A program made the translations under genes and the position numbers. Shown here piece by piece: positions 11,076 through 21,431 of a stretch of 64,000 nt of DNA. Source of the stretch: Stagonosporopsis chrysanthemi (lineage: Eukaryota; Ascomycota; Dothideomycetes; Pleosporales; Didymellaceae). A model generated the notes under the pieces. It saw only the letters and a program-made list of their open reading frames with translations, searched no databases and was not told where the DNA came from. Position 1 is the first letter of the stretch; each line of letters opens with the position of its first letter. The DNA is taken from assembly GCA_022560025.1 (NCBI GenBank), contig JAFISE010000169.1, positions 1 through 64,000 of the forward strand, written 5' to 3'.

Positions 11076-12312
11076 CTTGATGGCTTTCCAGCTGTACAGA
11101 GAGGTTCGCCACTTCCTTGAAGAACTTTGGGGCCTTTCCTGCTTATATACAGTACATGTCCTGCATGTCCATGATCACGTCAAGACCCTGTACCTGTAGT
11201 GGTTGCATATTGCCCTCTTGGCCCGGGGCTTAGCGGCGGGACCGGAAGGGGTGGCTGCACGTCTGTCGATCACAACAGCCTGATAATCTGGCGACAGAAT
11301 AATGGAGTCGTTCAGGTGGCATCGTCGTGCTCAGAAGGGGCCGGCGGGTGACGTATTAGGCGCGAGGCCCCGCAGGCGATTGCAGCGAGTGCATCGCCAA
11401 CATCTGGCATGATCAGGCGCAGGCTGTAGACTGCATGCGAGCGCAAATGCGGCGGTGGGGATCGCGGTGCGACGACGTTGGCGGTGCGCACCATACGGAG
11501 CAGCGCGGCGTCAGATGAGCGCGCCGAATGAGCGGCTGGCCAAGACAGGACGGCGGGCGGGTGTTGTCTCCGAGCGTCGGCGCAGCAAGCTCCTTGCATC
11601 GACAAACAAGCGCGCAGACGTTGAGGCCTCGTGAGCGGGGCAGATGTGCTTCGATGTATTGCCAATGCATGGCGTTGGAGGTTGTGGCATGGTGCAAAGT
11701 CGACGTATTGTTCTCCTCGCTGTACTCACCTTGTTCTACGTGTCATTAAAAGACACGCTGGTAGATGAACAGACGCTGGTAACAAGGTTTTGCCTGGACA
11801 ATGTCGAGCGCAATCTCATATGCAGCTCAGTGGATTGTACCCCAGAGATACCCCGCACGTTAAGCAGGCTTTTCACTATCAAGGTTTGAGCGGCACAAGA
11901 TAAAGGACCTACTCCATCAGGCAATGGATTGTCTGCAAGAGGCAGGACAGGACCAACGCGTCGTCACTAAGGCCATGCATTTTTTGCTATAGCAGGCTCG
12001 TTCTGCGCCAAGTCGGTGCTGTGCACTGCGGTCACGAGCAGTTCTGGGGTATTTAGTCTAACAACGTCCTCGTGCTGTTGCACCTGTCCCCTCTTTTTCC
12101 ATCTCGAGTTCAACAGACCTCAATGACAGCTCGCCAACCCTGTCGTTTGTCTTGAAGGCGTGGCTAATGTAGCTTCCCATCAAACATGGTCTGATGTGAT
12201 GTGACATCGGTAGCGTGGAGAAGGCTGCTGCATGGCGGCCTGACTCCTTGTCTCCAGACCATCTGATCCAAGGCGGATGGGTAGGTCTCTAGAATCGTAT
12301 TTGCGGTCTCGA
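11076..12312. other. intergenic, no supported gene
   Basis: Includes the presumed promoter of the GH2 gene at the left edge and the 3' flank of the kinase-like gene at the right. Frames are short, overlap on both strands and are unlike protein. No tRNA-like fold or repeat was noticed. Confidence 0.5.
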
Positions 12313-14370
12313 TCAAGGCATGCGGAAGAAAGGCCCTTTCCAGGATTTCTTTTGAGTGGAACTTTGTTTTGATGGGCTCGACGGGCGCTCTGCAGATCGA
12401 GGAGAGGTCGGGGTTCGCGCCGCTGTGGGCGAGGCTGGGGGATCAACTAGTGGCGGGAGCCGTGGCGTAGGGTTGTACGAGGTGGGCAGCGGAGGCTCAA
12501 CTGTGCGAATCGACGCGCTATCGTCTTCGGAGATTCCAGCAAGAGTCATGCGATCTGAGTAAGCATTGACGATTGAATTCACACGGGAGATTGACGAAGT
12601 GGACAGGCGAATGGTGTCCGTGTCAGACGCTGAGCTTATCGTCGACATGGTACGCAGAGATGCTATGCTGGACGCACGATCGGAGCCCGAAGTAGAAGAG
12701 CCGGCAGGTCCAAAGTCATGACTGTGCGCGCCGCAGTGAATGTCTGGGATCGTTGTGTGCGTCGCCAGAATCTCGAGCAGCCTGTCGCGGACATTTCGAG
12801 CATTTGGTCGGCCATTAGGTGTCGTGCTCAGCATCTCCCTGATCAGTGTCAGGATGTGTGGGACGGCACGAAATGCGTCCTCATTGTGTTCGCATGATGC
12901 TTTTTCAAGTGCGACCATCCAGCTCTCTACCTTTTCCAGGTTGGCGTGGAAAGAAGAGTCTGTGCGGCTGCTCTTGCCACCAGTGTTGCTCCGCTGCTTG
13001 GTCGTGCGATGTTTGACGAAGTCGTGGGGTTTCTTCTTCAGCATGAAGCTGATGATCTCTAGGAATACGCACGCCAGCGAGAAAATGTCTGCTTTCTCGG
13101 TTTCATGTACTCTGGACCGCGTTTTTGGCACTGGCTTTGTTTTCCGAAATCCAAAATTGAATCCGCTGAAGTCATTCGTGGGTGCCTTGGACAACTTTCT
13201 CCCCAAGGAGCCGCTGCTGGTGGACGACCCGGATGAACTCTTACTCGCGACGGAGGTGTGTCGAGCGCTTGCCACAACAGGCGCCGCTGAAGCGCCTGTT
13301 TCAAGTGATGCAGCAACTACTTGCGTCTCTGGAGCGCTGTAAATATACGCATCTGTTGCATCTGGTCGCTTATCCCTCTGGAAGGTTTCGAGGCTACCAA
13401 TATCACTGAAAGCTATCAAATTGCTGTCATCGATAATAAGATTGGAAGGGCGAATCGCAGAGTGGCAGAACCCATTCTGATGGAGTGTCGCAACAGCATC
13501 TGCCAAACAATGCATCCAGTTCAATGCAAGCCATCTTCTTTCGGGCTTCGGAAGTTTTTTGTACTGTGGCGGTTCTCGGTGATCGATGAACGTGCGCAGC
13601 GTGTGCTGTCCAACAAAGGTTGTCACCACGTACCCTATGTCCTTGGCCGTGTACGAAGCCCAGACAGGTGCGACGTGTTCATGCTCGACCATGCGGGCGC
13701 TCTCGACATCCATCACAAAAGTCGACTCAAATGCTGTCGGGGACTCGGTGTTTCCCAATGCGAACTTCCTCCGAACATAGACCTCTTTGGGCCGTTTAGG
13801 CAGGTGTACACGCGACCAGTTCTGAAGGCTGGCTGCAGGCGGCAGACCCATGACGTATTCGAGCGGCACTTCTTCGTTGGGTGCATAGTCTATATGCACG
13901 CCTTTTCGGAGCTCTCTAAGTAGGAATGAGAATTGTGTGGAATAGAAGCGCACACTAGCATGGTCGTTGCGTCTGTTCGATAGCGCAAGCTGTTCAATGT
14001 CGTCCATCTCAAGCGGCAGATCATCGTCGTCCCATGACCGATCAACCACCGCGAAAATACCATCTGCTTCGCCAATCTCGGCGAGCACAAGGAACAGCCG
14101 CCGCGCCTTCTCTAGAATCCATTCGATGTACGTGTCGTCTGAAAGGTCCCCGAAGCCTACGGGTTGTGTCAGGCGCTCCCGTTCGTGAGGTTGGAGCCGC
14201 GAAGTCACAAAATCCTGTGTGACCTTTTCGTTTATCCTCTCATCTGTCCACCAGATCTGTTGCAGCGCAGCGTGGGGTGTGACGAGACTATGGCCTGCAT
14301 ATCCATATATCATGGCATTTAGCGCTACCGTTTGGTCGTTGACCACGTTCGTTAGCGTCCTAGCACTCAT
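12313..14370 (-). CDS. protein-kinase-like protein, probable pseudokinase
   Basis: Single-exon gene of 685 residues. Residues ~195-400 resemble a kinase fold but the catalytic motifs are altered. The HRD-type catalytic loop reads C-H-S-A-I-R-P-S-N (302-310), so the catalytic Asp is replaced. The DFG position reads S-D-I-G (322-325). The APE motif is kept as S-A-P-E-T (345-349). A possible VAIK-lysine lies in YVRRKFAL near 202. The C-terminal ~200 residues are Ser/Thr-rich and probably disordered, ending in a KKSWKGPFFRMP segment. The family is known in fungi as 'kinase-like domain' proteins without assigned function. Start chosen at 14370 (context AACACCATGAGT). The frame is open to 14523, which would add 51 residues unlike a folded domain. 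Confidence 0.75.
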   Translation of the reverse strand: MSARTLTNVVNDQTVALNAMIYGYAGHSLVTPHAALQQIWWTDERINEKVTQDFVTSRLQPHERERLTQPVGFGDLSDDTYIEWILEKARRLFLVLAEIGEADGIFAVVDRSWDDDDLPLEMDDIEQLALSNRRNDHASVRFYSTQFSFLLRELRKGVHIDYAPNEEVPLEYVMGLPPAASLQNWSRVHLPKRPKEVYVRRKFALGNTESPTAFESTFVMDVESARMVEHEHVAPVWASYTAKDIGYVVTTFVGQHTLRTFIDHREPPQYKKLPKPERRWLALNWMHCLADAVATLHQNGFCHSAIRPSNLIIDDSNLIAFSDIGSLETFQRDKRPDATDAYIYSAPETQVVAASLETGASAAPVVASARHTSVASKSSSGSSTSSGSLGRKLSKAPTNDFSGFNFGFRKTKPVPKTRSRVHETEKADIFSLACVFLEIISFMLKKKPHDFVKHRTTKQRSNTGGKSSRTDSSFHANLEKVESWMVALEKASCEHNEDAFRAVPHILTLIREMLSTTPNGRPNARNVRDRLLEILATHTTIPDIHCGAHSHDFGPAGSSTSGSDRASSIASLRTMSTISSASDTDTIRLSTSSISRVNSIVNAYSDRMTLAGISEDDSASIRTVEPPLPTSYNPTPRLPPLVDPPASPTAARTPTSPRSAERPSSPSKQSSTQKKSWKGPFFRMP

Positions 14371-16519
14371 GGTGTTGGGCGGAGATAGTGCCGAGGCACA
14401 AGTGTCAGTGCCGTGAAGGTGAAATCTTCGGTAAAGGACCCTGGTCGCAAGGAATCTGGCAGTTGTCGTACGCTGATGTTCATTCTCGGGAGGGCAAGAG
14501 GAGGTGTGAGGTTGAGTTGGCACGCGACGTTACTTGTTAGACTTGGGTAGGTAAGACAGCGCCTCCAGGCGTCAGCGGGGCCAGAATCGTCGGCCTTTTA
14601 GTCGTTGTACAGTTGCTATTTGCCCTTCGGGACGGTTCTGCTTGGGGCAAGCGGCGTGGCACGATTACATGGCTGTTCGCTTGCGCCGGCTAGCAACCAA
14701 TCACCAGGGAACTGGCTCCTAAGCTGGTGGACATGGCGCGCGGCGCGCTCTGCCCTTTCCCCCATATAGTGGCCGTGGGCCCCGAAAACGGCCAGCCATG
14801 TGAGATTGGAGCCAGGGTTGCGAATGCGATAAGACATTGCGCGTGTGAATCGGAGTGAACAGGTGGTGGGTATCCTGTCGCACTCGCCAATCGCAGCAGT
14901 ACGGTGTCTTTGCGACGGGTTTTTCTAGTCAGGAGATTCGCCATCAACCTCAACTTTGGGCTGAATGTCTTCAGCCACCAAACTGCGGCGGCTAAAGACG
15001 TGATATGATCCTGATGCTCGGAGTGCGCTGGGCAATTGCAATTCCCACCGACAATTGCTGGGATTGGTTGGCGATTATTGGAAAAGGCAAATTCTTCTCG
15101 GCAAGCTGTACATATGCATGCCCACGCAGTTGCACAAACTCGGAAGCTGGTGGGCGCGACCGAGGGATTGATGCTCAGGACCCAACTGGCCACGCACCCG
15201 ATTATCTTGCGCCATCCCGCGCGCACCGGGCTGCCACGCTCTCGAGCAGAGCTTTCTCGGTCCTTTGATAGAGCGGCATCTTCCAGTCAGTTGTTGCCAG
15301 GGACACATCGTATTGAAGGCTGGATAGAGCGGCCCCTACTGCAATGCTCGGCAGAAGGTAAATTGCGGAGGATTTGCGGCGTTGCCCGATGTCGCGGCAC
15401 CAACGCTGACGCTCATGCTGTCTCCATCACACACGAGTGTTCCGGTGAAACGTACCGTGGGCTGCAGATCCAGCCTGATGAGGCGAAGTCTACGCGATAG
15501 CAGCATGGATAGGTGACTATCGATAGCGCTGTGCTTGATGATGTTCTCGCCTTGCAGGCCTGCGATGCAAGAGACACGGTATCAGTGTCTGCCGACATGC
15601 GGGCTGTTCTCGAAGAGGTCGTGATTCTTGTCAAAGAGCAAGGTGGAAATTAAGGTCACCATTGTCAGTGTTGTTCCTGCCAACAATGACGCGCAGACCA
15701 GCACTAGAACCGCTCAGGGTCTTGGATCGCTTGCTCGACCACCATGCCGGGTCAGGCCATCTGTTGGTCTCAACGAAGCCGGCTGAGACTTCATGCCTTA
15801 CAGGCATGTGACTGTAACAGCCTTCCCATGGCAACAAGCTTGAAGGTCGTATTTACAGACGCCACAATGCCAACACTGGTCAAGTTCCCAATGGCCGACG
15901 TGCGATGCAGAGCAAGGCATTCTACAGGCGAAGGGTGCTTATCAAATAAATATTTGATGAATGCAATTGCAAGACATCATCTCTTCTGGACCACTCCATA
16001 GATCTCAACATCCTAATAGCACCAATCCTACTGTGCCTCTTTCAATGAAACTAGCGGCGATGTCACTTCTTGCAGGCGATCCCAGCATTCTGGAAACCGT
16101 TGCAGTGCACTTTCCCGCGGGCTTAATCGCCAATACACGGCTAGCTCTTACCATTTACGTGACCATTCATGCAAGGCGCCCCTTACGAGTCCAGACTCAC
16201 TCAAGACCCGTCACAGATGCTGTGTGGATAGCGCCATGGGATTTCAGAGCATTCTGCTGCTGCTGGTATGACAATGTGCTTACGATCGCAAGCCGGATGT
16301 ATACGAACCTATGGTAGCGTGACTGATGAGAGCGGGGCATAGGCGACGCTCTCTTTGACTGTACTGGCGACTCTTGAAGGCGTCTCAGCTTTTGATCTCG
16401 AAAAATTAGTTGTAGATGCCGAACACGAACAGGAACTTGGCTCTAAGTGCACTTGCAGGGCTTGCTTCATCCTGATCACGCGAAGCTGCCGTTATGTCCT
16501 TGGCACTCTTTCCCAAGAT
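14371..16519. other. 2.1-kb intergenic stretch, no supported gene
   Basis: The longest frame (minus, 14690-15226) has no recognisable family, unusual Trp/Cys-rich composition and no splice partners, so I do not call it. The left end carries the leader and promoter of the kinase-like gene. Confidence 0.5.
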
Positions 16520-17257
16520 TCATGACGGGCTAGAGTCTATCCTAATCACCCGGCTTGTCCTCCTTCCTTCAACCTCCTGAGAGCTCACCTTCTCCCTATC
16601 CCTCTGCATTCCCCACCACTCACCCTCCAACATACTGAATGCCACGCCATCCCACCACCTGCCCTCATGCCAGAACGCCTCCCTCTCTCGCCCCTCAAGT
16701 GTGAACCCAATCTTCTTATACAGTCTCAATGCCCCTTCATTCCATTCGAACGCTCTTATTCTCACCCTGTGAAGCCCTGCGCGGCGAAAAGCGTAGTCTA
16801 GCGCCCACTCAATGGTCTCGCGTCCGTAACCTCGCCCCTGAAATGTGGGTAAGATATCGATGCCAATCTCGGTCCATCTGTGGTGACTCGAACCCTGTGA
16901 TAGCTTGCTAAGATGAATTTCGCCGATTGCAGTTCCCCATTCGCTCTTTAGATGCCCAAATGGTGCACCATTGTTGCGCATTTCCTCCTTCTCACATGAA
17001 GATGGAGTGTCCTTTAGCCAGATTGTGGCGCCGAGGAGCGAGTCTTCTGCGGTAATTTTCATGAATTTTGCGGCGTCCGCGCTGGATGGTAGGCAAACGT
17101 TGGTGGAATTGCTGTTCATGTAGCCATCTTGGTCGTTGCAGATGGCGACGAATAGAGCGAGATCTTCTGGTTGCCGGACTGCACGGAAGGCGAGGCGGGT
17201 TGTATCGAAGGGGCGTAAGGGATTGGGGATCAGTTTGTGGTCTGGTTTGGCAGCCAT
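16520..17257 (-). CDS. GNAT-family N-acetyltransferase (RimJ/RimL-like)
   Basis: GNAT enzymes transfer acetyl from acetyl-CoA to an amine. The 245-residue product starts with a typical RimJ/L segment (TTRLAFRAVRQPEDLALF). Motif A is present as F-Q-G-R-G-Y-G (139-145), the pyrophosphate-binding Q/R-x-x-G-x-G/A loop, followed by the helix RETIEWALDYAF. Motif B follows as WNEGALRLYKKIGFTLEGREREAF, interrupted here only for brevity of quotation. The last ~30 residues are a charged tail. It is intronless, with start at 17257. The substrate (protein N-terminus, small amine or antibiotic) cannot be inferred. The nearest neighbour on its 5' side is a MITE about 450 bp away. Confidence 0.87.
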   Translation of the reverse strand: MAAKPDHKLIPNPLRPFDTTRLAFRAVRQPEDLALFVAICNDQDGYMNSNSTNVCLPSSADAAKFMKITAEDSLLGATIWLKDTPSSCEKEEMRNNGAPFGHLKSEWGTAIGEIHLSKLSQGSSHHRWTEIGIDILPTFQGRGYGRETIEWALDYAFRRAGLHRVRIRAFEWNEGALRLYKKIGFTLEGREREAFWHEGRWWDGVAFSMLEGEWWGMQRDREKVSSQEVEGRRTSRVIRIDSSPS

Positions 17258-17702
17258 ATTGAACTGGCTGTCCAGACTGTGTTCTCGCGAAAGATTGGCA
17301 GTTGCAAGTCTGGTCGTCGCGAATTGAGAATGTTCGATCGTGGAGTGTTCCCACGCGAGGCTGTTGATCGACCTAGGTCACACCTCGTCCCCCGCCTTCT
17401 TTCTGACACCGCGGACGACCATGCAGATCATGAGAATATTTTCGGCCCCAAGCCTTGTTTCGTGACTTTGGCAATCCTGCGCCCTTTTAATGTTACTCGA
17501 GTCATTGCACACGTGGACTGAGAGCGGGCTGCACATGCAGGTCAGACGTCACACCAAGCCTGGGGGAGACTTCACATCAAACGCACATACTCAATCACAA
17601 CCGGTTGTATGTTCTAAAACAAACCACAAGTACTTTCGTCGTCCTTTCGATGCAACTGTCTCAATTCCATTTGCACGTGCGTGCTGACAAAGCATGCTCG
17701 CT
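17258..17702. other. intergenic, no supported gene
   Basis: Promoter side of the GNAT gene up to the MITE. Nothing else recognised. Confidence 0.5.
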
Positions 17703-17704
17703 TA

Positions 17705-18157
17705 CCGTGCATGGTCACGGGTTGCGCACGGTCCCGGGATGCGCCCCCCCACCACCTTTTGAGGTATCACCAAAATGAGGTTATTGAGCCACACACAGTA
17801 GATAACATTACGAGGTTTTTTAGTGGAGTGATCTATAGACCTATGTAACAAAATCTGCTACTTAAGTCTTTTTTGTAGAGCGATTTTGCGGCTGCAGCGG
17901 TTATAAGTAGGTAGAAGTAGACTGGCAAATGGCCCGTCACTATACCTTAGTAGTGACGCGTCAAAGTTGACCGGCAACAACTATGTTTTTTAGCAAGAGT
18001 CTGGTATGAAAATTGTTCTCTAGGTCTCAATTGAGCTATCTCTGCAAGGGCTTCTTCAACGGGCATGGTGGTGTGGAGTTATGGGCCGTTCAGAAATGGG
18101 ACGAAAGTAGTGGGGTGGCGCATCCCGAGACCGTGCGCAACCCGTGACCATGCACGG
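17705..18157. mobile_element. 453-bp MITE with ~47-bp terminal inverted repeats and TA duplication
   Basis: The left end from 17705 (CCGTGCATGGTCACGGGTTG...) and the reverse complement of the right end at 18157 match over about 47 bp with a few mismatches. The arms are 17705-17751 and 18111-18157. Both are flanked by TA (17703-17704 and 18158-18159), the target duplication of Tc1/mariner-type transposases. The interior is AT-richer, has no open frame of note and includes a small hairpin (GTCACTA...TAGTGAC near 17936-17957). This is a non-autonomous element that would need a transposase supplied in trans; none is seen in the window. Confidence 0.85.
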
Positions 18158-18159
18158 TA

Positions 18160-18587
18160 TACCGGTATAGTGCTTACCAGGAGTTTGTGTCTCGTGCCTC
18201 CAACGATTTACATTGCCAACCTTGCCCGGTTGCACTCCGTTCGGTGTCAGGCTGGGCATCACGATATCATGTCTCTCGTTCTCTCATTGAGTGGCTCTGC
18301 GTACCCATGTTGACAATACCGAGCTGGACCAATAATTGCCTAATATGTCCCTAGCGCGCGGACTTCGGCGATAGGTAGGGGAGAAATCCAGTACATCGTA
18401 TGGCCTATCTATCACTCAGAATCCTATCTGTTGAGACTGACAAGGTCAAGAACGTACCCTGTTACTCGCTGACGACATACAAGGCTGATTGTTGGTGTTT
18501 CAAGTCTGCCCAGCCCCAGCGGCCGGTGTGTAACTGTGCCTGTCCGCCTACCTCACGAAATATATTTCATGAGTATCGGCTCTTGAA
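18160..18587. other. intergenic, no supported gene
   Basis: Lies between the MITE and the Ser/Pro-rich protein gene. Short frames only; presumably holds the latter's promoter. Confidence 0.45.
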
Positions 18588-19844
18588 ATGAAGAGAATTC
18601 TCCATCTTCATATGATCCAAAAACCATATCTGTCACTTGCTAGCGGGGCGCTGTATAGGTCCAGCATGTCTTGTCTTCCCTTGTTCTCTTTCACCCCTTC
18701 CCTTTCAGCGGTCCTTAGATCTCACAACGATACAGCACCCCCAAAAACAGACGAAGCATCGCCAGTTTCAATGACAGCAACAAGCTCGACTGACGATTTT
18801 GATGACCTTTATGACAAGATCTCACGAGTTTCCGTCTCTCACAGGCGCGTCGATTCTTTCGAGTGGGTGATGACCCAGTCGGCGCCAAATACGCCCCCAG
18901 CATCGCTAGGCTCAGGATACGAGCCACATTCGCCTCCGGCGGCTAGGATGGTCGGGTCTGCGCCTTTGCCCGTACCCAACGAGATGTGGTCAATCACTTC
19001 ACAAGCTTGTGGCGGGCAGCAAAAGAGCGGATATTTTGATTGGTGGTCTTCGCCAATCTCGGGGGCGAACAAAGGGTATACGAAGCTTTCCACATCTGAA
19101 AATGAAGACCAGCCGGATTTGAAGAGCCCACCAAGCAACGACCTATCCGCGGCAGGGACATCACGGCCATACAGGCCGCTGCAGACTCCAACGAGTCCAT
19201 ACTCGGAGGACAACGAACTTCGAACATCGCATGAACTTAATGCGCTCGGCATAGTATTTCCATGCACCCCTCCGTCCAGTCCTCCGACTTCACACGTGTC
19301 GCGTGCCAACGAGCGCGATTGCTCTCGAGCAGCTGCACCACGACTATCAAAGCGCGTGTCCTTCTCTCCTGTCATCGACGAGGTGGCTCCAGATATGTGT
19401 CCGGAGTTTGATGGCGCAGATCAGCCGGCCTTAACGTGGGGTAGCTACTTGCCATCGTCATTTCTTGTGGCACGGCCTCCGTTGACAAGAACAACATCTT
19501 CCCCAGCGACGGAAAGAACGGCAACAATTCGACCGATCTTGAAACGCTCGAGCTCCACATACCAAAACCCAGGCCGGCAGCCTGCGCACAGCACTGAGAT
19601 GACTCACCTCTCGCTCAAGTCTGAACCGCGGACTACTGTCAATTTCGCTTCACCAATACCAACACAAAGACTCTCAACAACAATTTTACGTCCTGATGGG
19701 CTTAGACAAGTAAGAGACCACCTAGGTAAGACTGACGGGGCTTTCGTGGAGATCCTGCAATTCACAAAGCCTACTTGCCACCGTTGTGATTCTTTACACT
19801 CCGATACATCACTCCCTCTTGTCGCTGAACGTAAATCACAGTAG
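18588..19844 (+). CDS. hypothetical Ser/Pro-rich protein with RVSF motif
   Basis: A 418-residue intronless frame that I do not recognise. It is Ser/Thr/Pro-rich and probably largely disordered, with many S/T-P sites (for example PPSSPPTSH and PTSPYSED). Two short motifs stand out. One is S-K-R-V-S-F-S-P-V near residues 255-263, which fits the RVxF docking motif for protein phosphatase 1. The other is I-R-P-I-L-K-R-S-S-S near 313-322, a basophilic kinase-type site. Similar RVSF and ILKR pairs occur in fungal regulatory proteins, but I cannot name a family. The start is uncertain: Met27 (18666) or Met62 (18771) could equally be used. It converges with the broken RING-like gene. Confidence 0.6.
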   Translation: MKRILHLHMIQKPYLSLASGALYRSSMSCLPLFSFTPSLSAVLRSHNDTAPPKTDEASPVSMTATSSTDDFDDLYDKISRVSVSHRRVDSFEWVMTQSAPNTPPASLGSGYEPHSPPAARMVGSAPLPVPNEMWSITSQACGGQQKSGYFDWWSSPISGANKGYTKLSTSENEDQPDLKSPPSNDLSAAGTSRPYRPLQTPTSPYSEDNELRTSHELNALGIVFPCTPPSSPPTSHVSRANERDCSRAAAPRLSKRVSFSPVIDEVAPDMCPEFDGADQPALTWGSYLPSSFLVARPPLTRTTSSPATERTATIRPILKRSSSTYQNPGRQPAHSTEMTHLSLKSEPRTTVNFASPIPTQRLSTTILRPDGLRQVRDHLGKTDGAFVEILQFTKPTCHRCDSLHSDTSLPLVAERKSQ

Positions 19845-19958
19845 ACCATGTATTTTCAATTCACCTTTATTTAGTTATTCAGGTTGTATTTTCTCCCAAT
19901 GTATGAGATTTAAACTCGTTTGCAGCATTGTGTTGGCGTTTGCAATACATCGATAGTC

Positions 19959-21431
19959 TCAGTCTACCTTTCGTCGATCCCGCTTTCGATCCGTCATCTG
20001 CACCATGAAATTAGGACAAAAGTTGGAATTCTTCGAGACACTATTGACCCAATCAGCTAGGCAACTGGCGTGAAAGGTGTCCTTACAAAAGACTGGCACA
20101 AGGCAGCGCATCGCGTGTGAGTTGTTTAGGCTGATCTCGTCCTGACACCAGCTACAGAAATCACCTACAGTGGGCTTTTTGGTGGTGGTGAATTGTGCGA
20201 GGTCATCCAGAGGACCATAAGCCTCGAGCTGGACATCTTCAGCCAGCTCCACCTCACCCGTCCATGGGTGGCCAGCTACACGATCGTAGACTTCTCCGCA
20301 CAACTGAACACCAAAATGGGTGGTGTGTAAGTCTCCCTCCAGGCTGAAGACGTTCACGACAGGATTTTCGTTGAGGAGCTGGCATTGTTCAAATACGCCA
20401 AGCCGTCCGAACTCCTTCTCCAGCACTGCCTTAGTGCCGAGGTATTGTGGTTGGTATTCGTCCACAATCATCGTCAGTAAGCGGTTGAAAATCTTTAATA
20501 GAACCTCATGAGGATCAAAGTCTTTCGTCCGAACACTAGCAGTGACACCACATACCCACCCCCAGCACTGTTCGAAGACCCGCTGGTAGCTGACCTTGCG
20601 AAGGATCTCCTTTCGTAGCATGTATGGATACTCGGAGAAAGGATCGTGGAGGTCATTCATGAACCGGTACCACATCTTGCGGTACGCAGCATCGCACCAT
20701 GGGTACGGAGGCATGGATGACTCTCCAAGCCCTTCTTCCCCAAATTCGTCGCCAACCACCATCAAATGTGTGTTCCACACTTCTACGATTGTCAAGGCCT
20801 GCCGAAGCCAAAACTTGATGAGAGGTATCATCGAGTCAAAGCCCTCGATATTCGCTGCATCTTCAATGATATCGAGGAAGTTGTCATCACCGGTGTTCTC
20901 AGATAAATCTAAGAACTTCTCCGGTTACTTCTCGTACATCGACTCGAGCCAAATCTTCCAGGTGTCCGGTATATCGAGCTGGTAGACGCAACGCACAATT
21001 CAGTCGTAGCCACGGCTGACGATGGTATAGTCATCTCCAATGCTGTCCACACGACGGCATTTCGGATCCCCCTTCATGTGGGTAGCTGCAAACAAGTTGA
21101 GTTCGCGTACAGTTGCAACTGGATCCAGCTGGTCGAGGATGGAATCTATTTGATAGCATGTTGTGATGTCGTGGAAGATGAATTCATCCGAGTTCTTTAG
21201 CTTAGCTCGGCGGGAGTTCCACAAAGACGCAACAGCGGCAGCGTTATTCGTGTTCAAGTTCGGGTTTTCGATCACACAGCTGAAGAAGTAGAGTAGTGCC
21301 TGGAAGACATAAGGATTCTGTGCCTGCTTAGCGAATGCTACCAAAGCTTTTCGCAGAGCAGGGATATCAGTCAGCCTGTCTCCCGGGAACCGAATGCCGC
21401 ATTCTTCGATAGAGCTGGCCATTACAGACAT
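19959..21431 (-). pseudogene. RING-like zinc-finger protein gene with two in-frame stops
   Basis: One uninterrupted frame of 491 codons runs from the ATG at 21431 to the stop at 19959, except for TGA at 21000-21002 and TAA at 20925-20927. The protein-like reading continues through both stops in the same phase (...RCVYQLDIPDTWKIWLES... then ...FLDLSENTGDDNFLDIIED...). Near the C-terminus is a RING-like pattern: C-S-W-C, then C-x5-C, F-H-x2-C-L-A-D-W, and F-C-P-N. The final cysteine of the usual C-P-x-C is missing. No GT-AG intron removes the stops convincingly. Both stops are one transition from sense codons (for example CAA to TAA). I read it as a recently broken gene, possibly an E3-ligase-like protein. 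A sequencing error is the alternative. Confidence 0.7.

Noticed and set aside
14690..15226. 178-codon minus-strand frame
   Set aside because: No domain, no conserved-looking segments and odd Cys/Trp composition; probably chance in GC-rich intergenic DNA.
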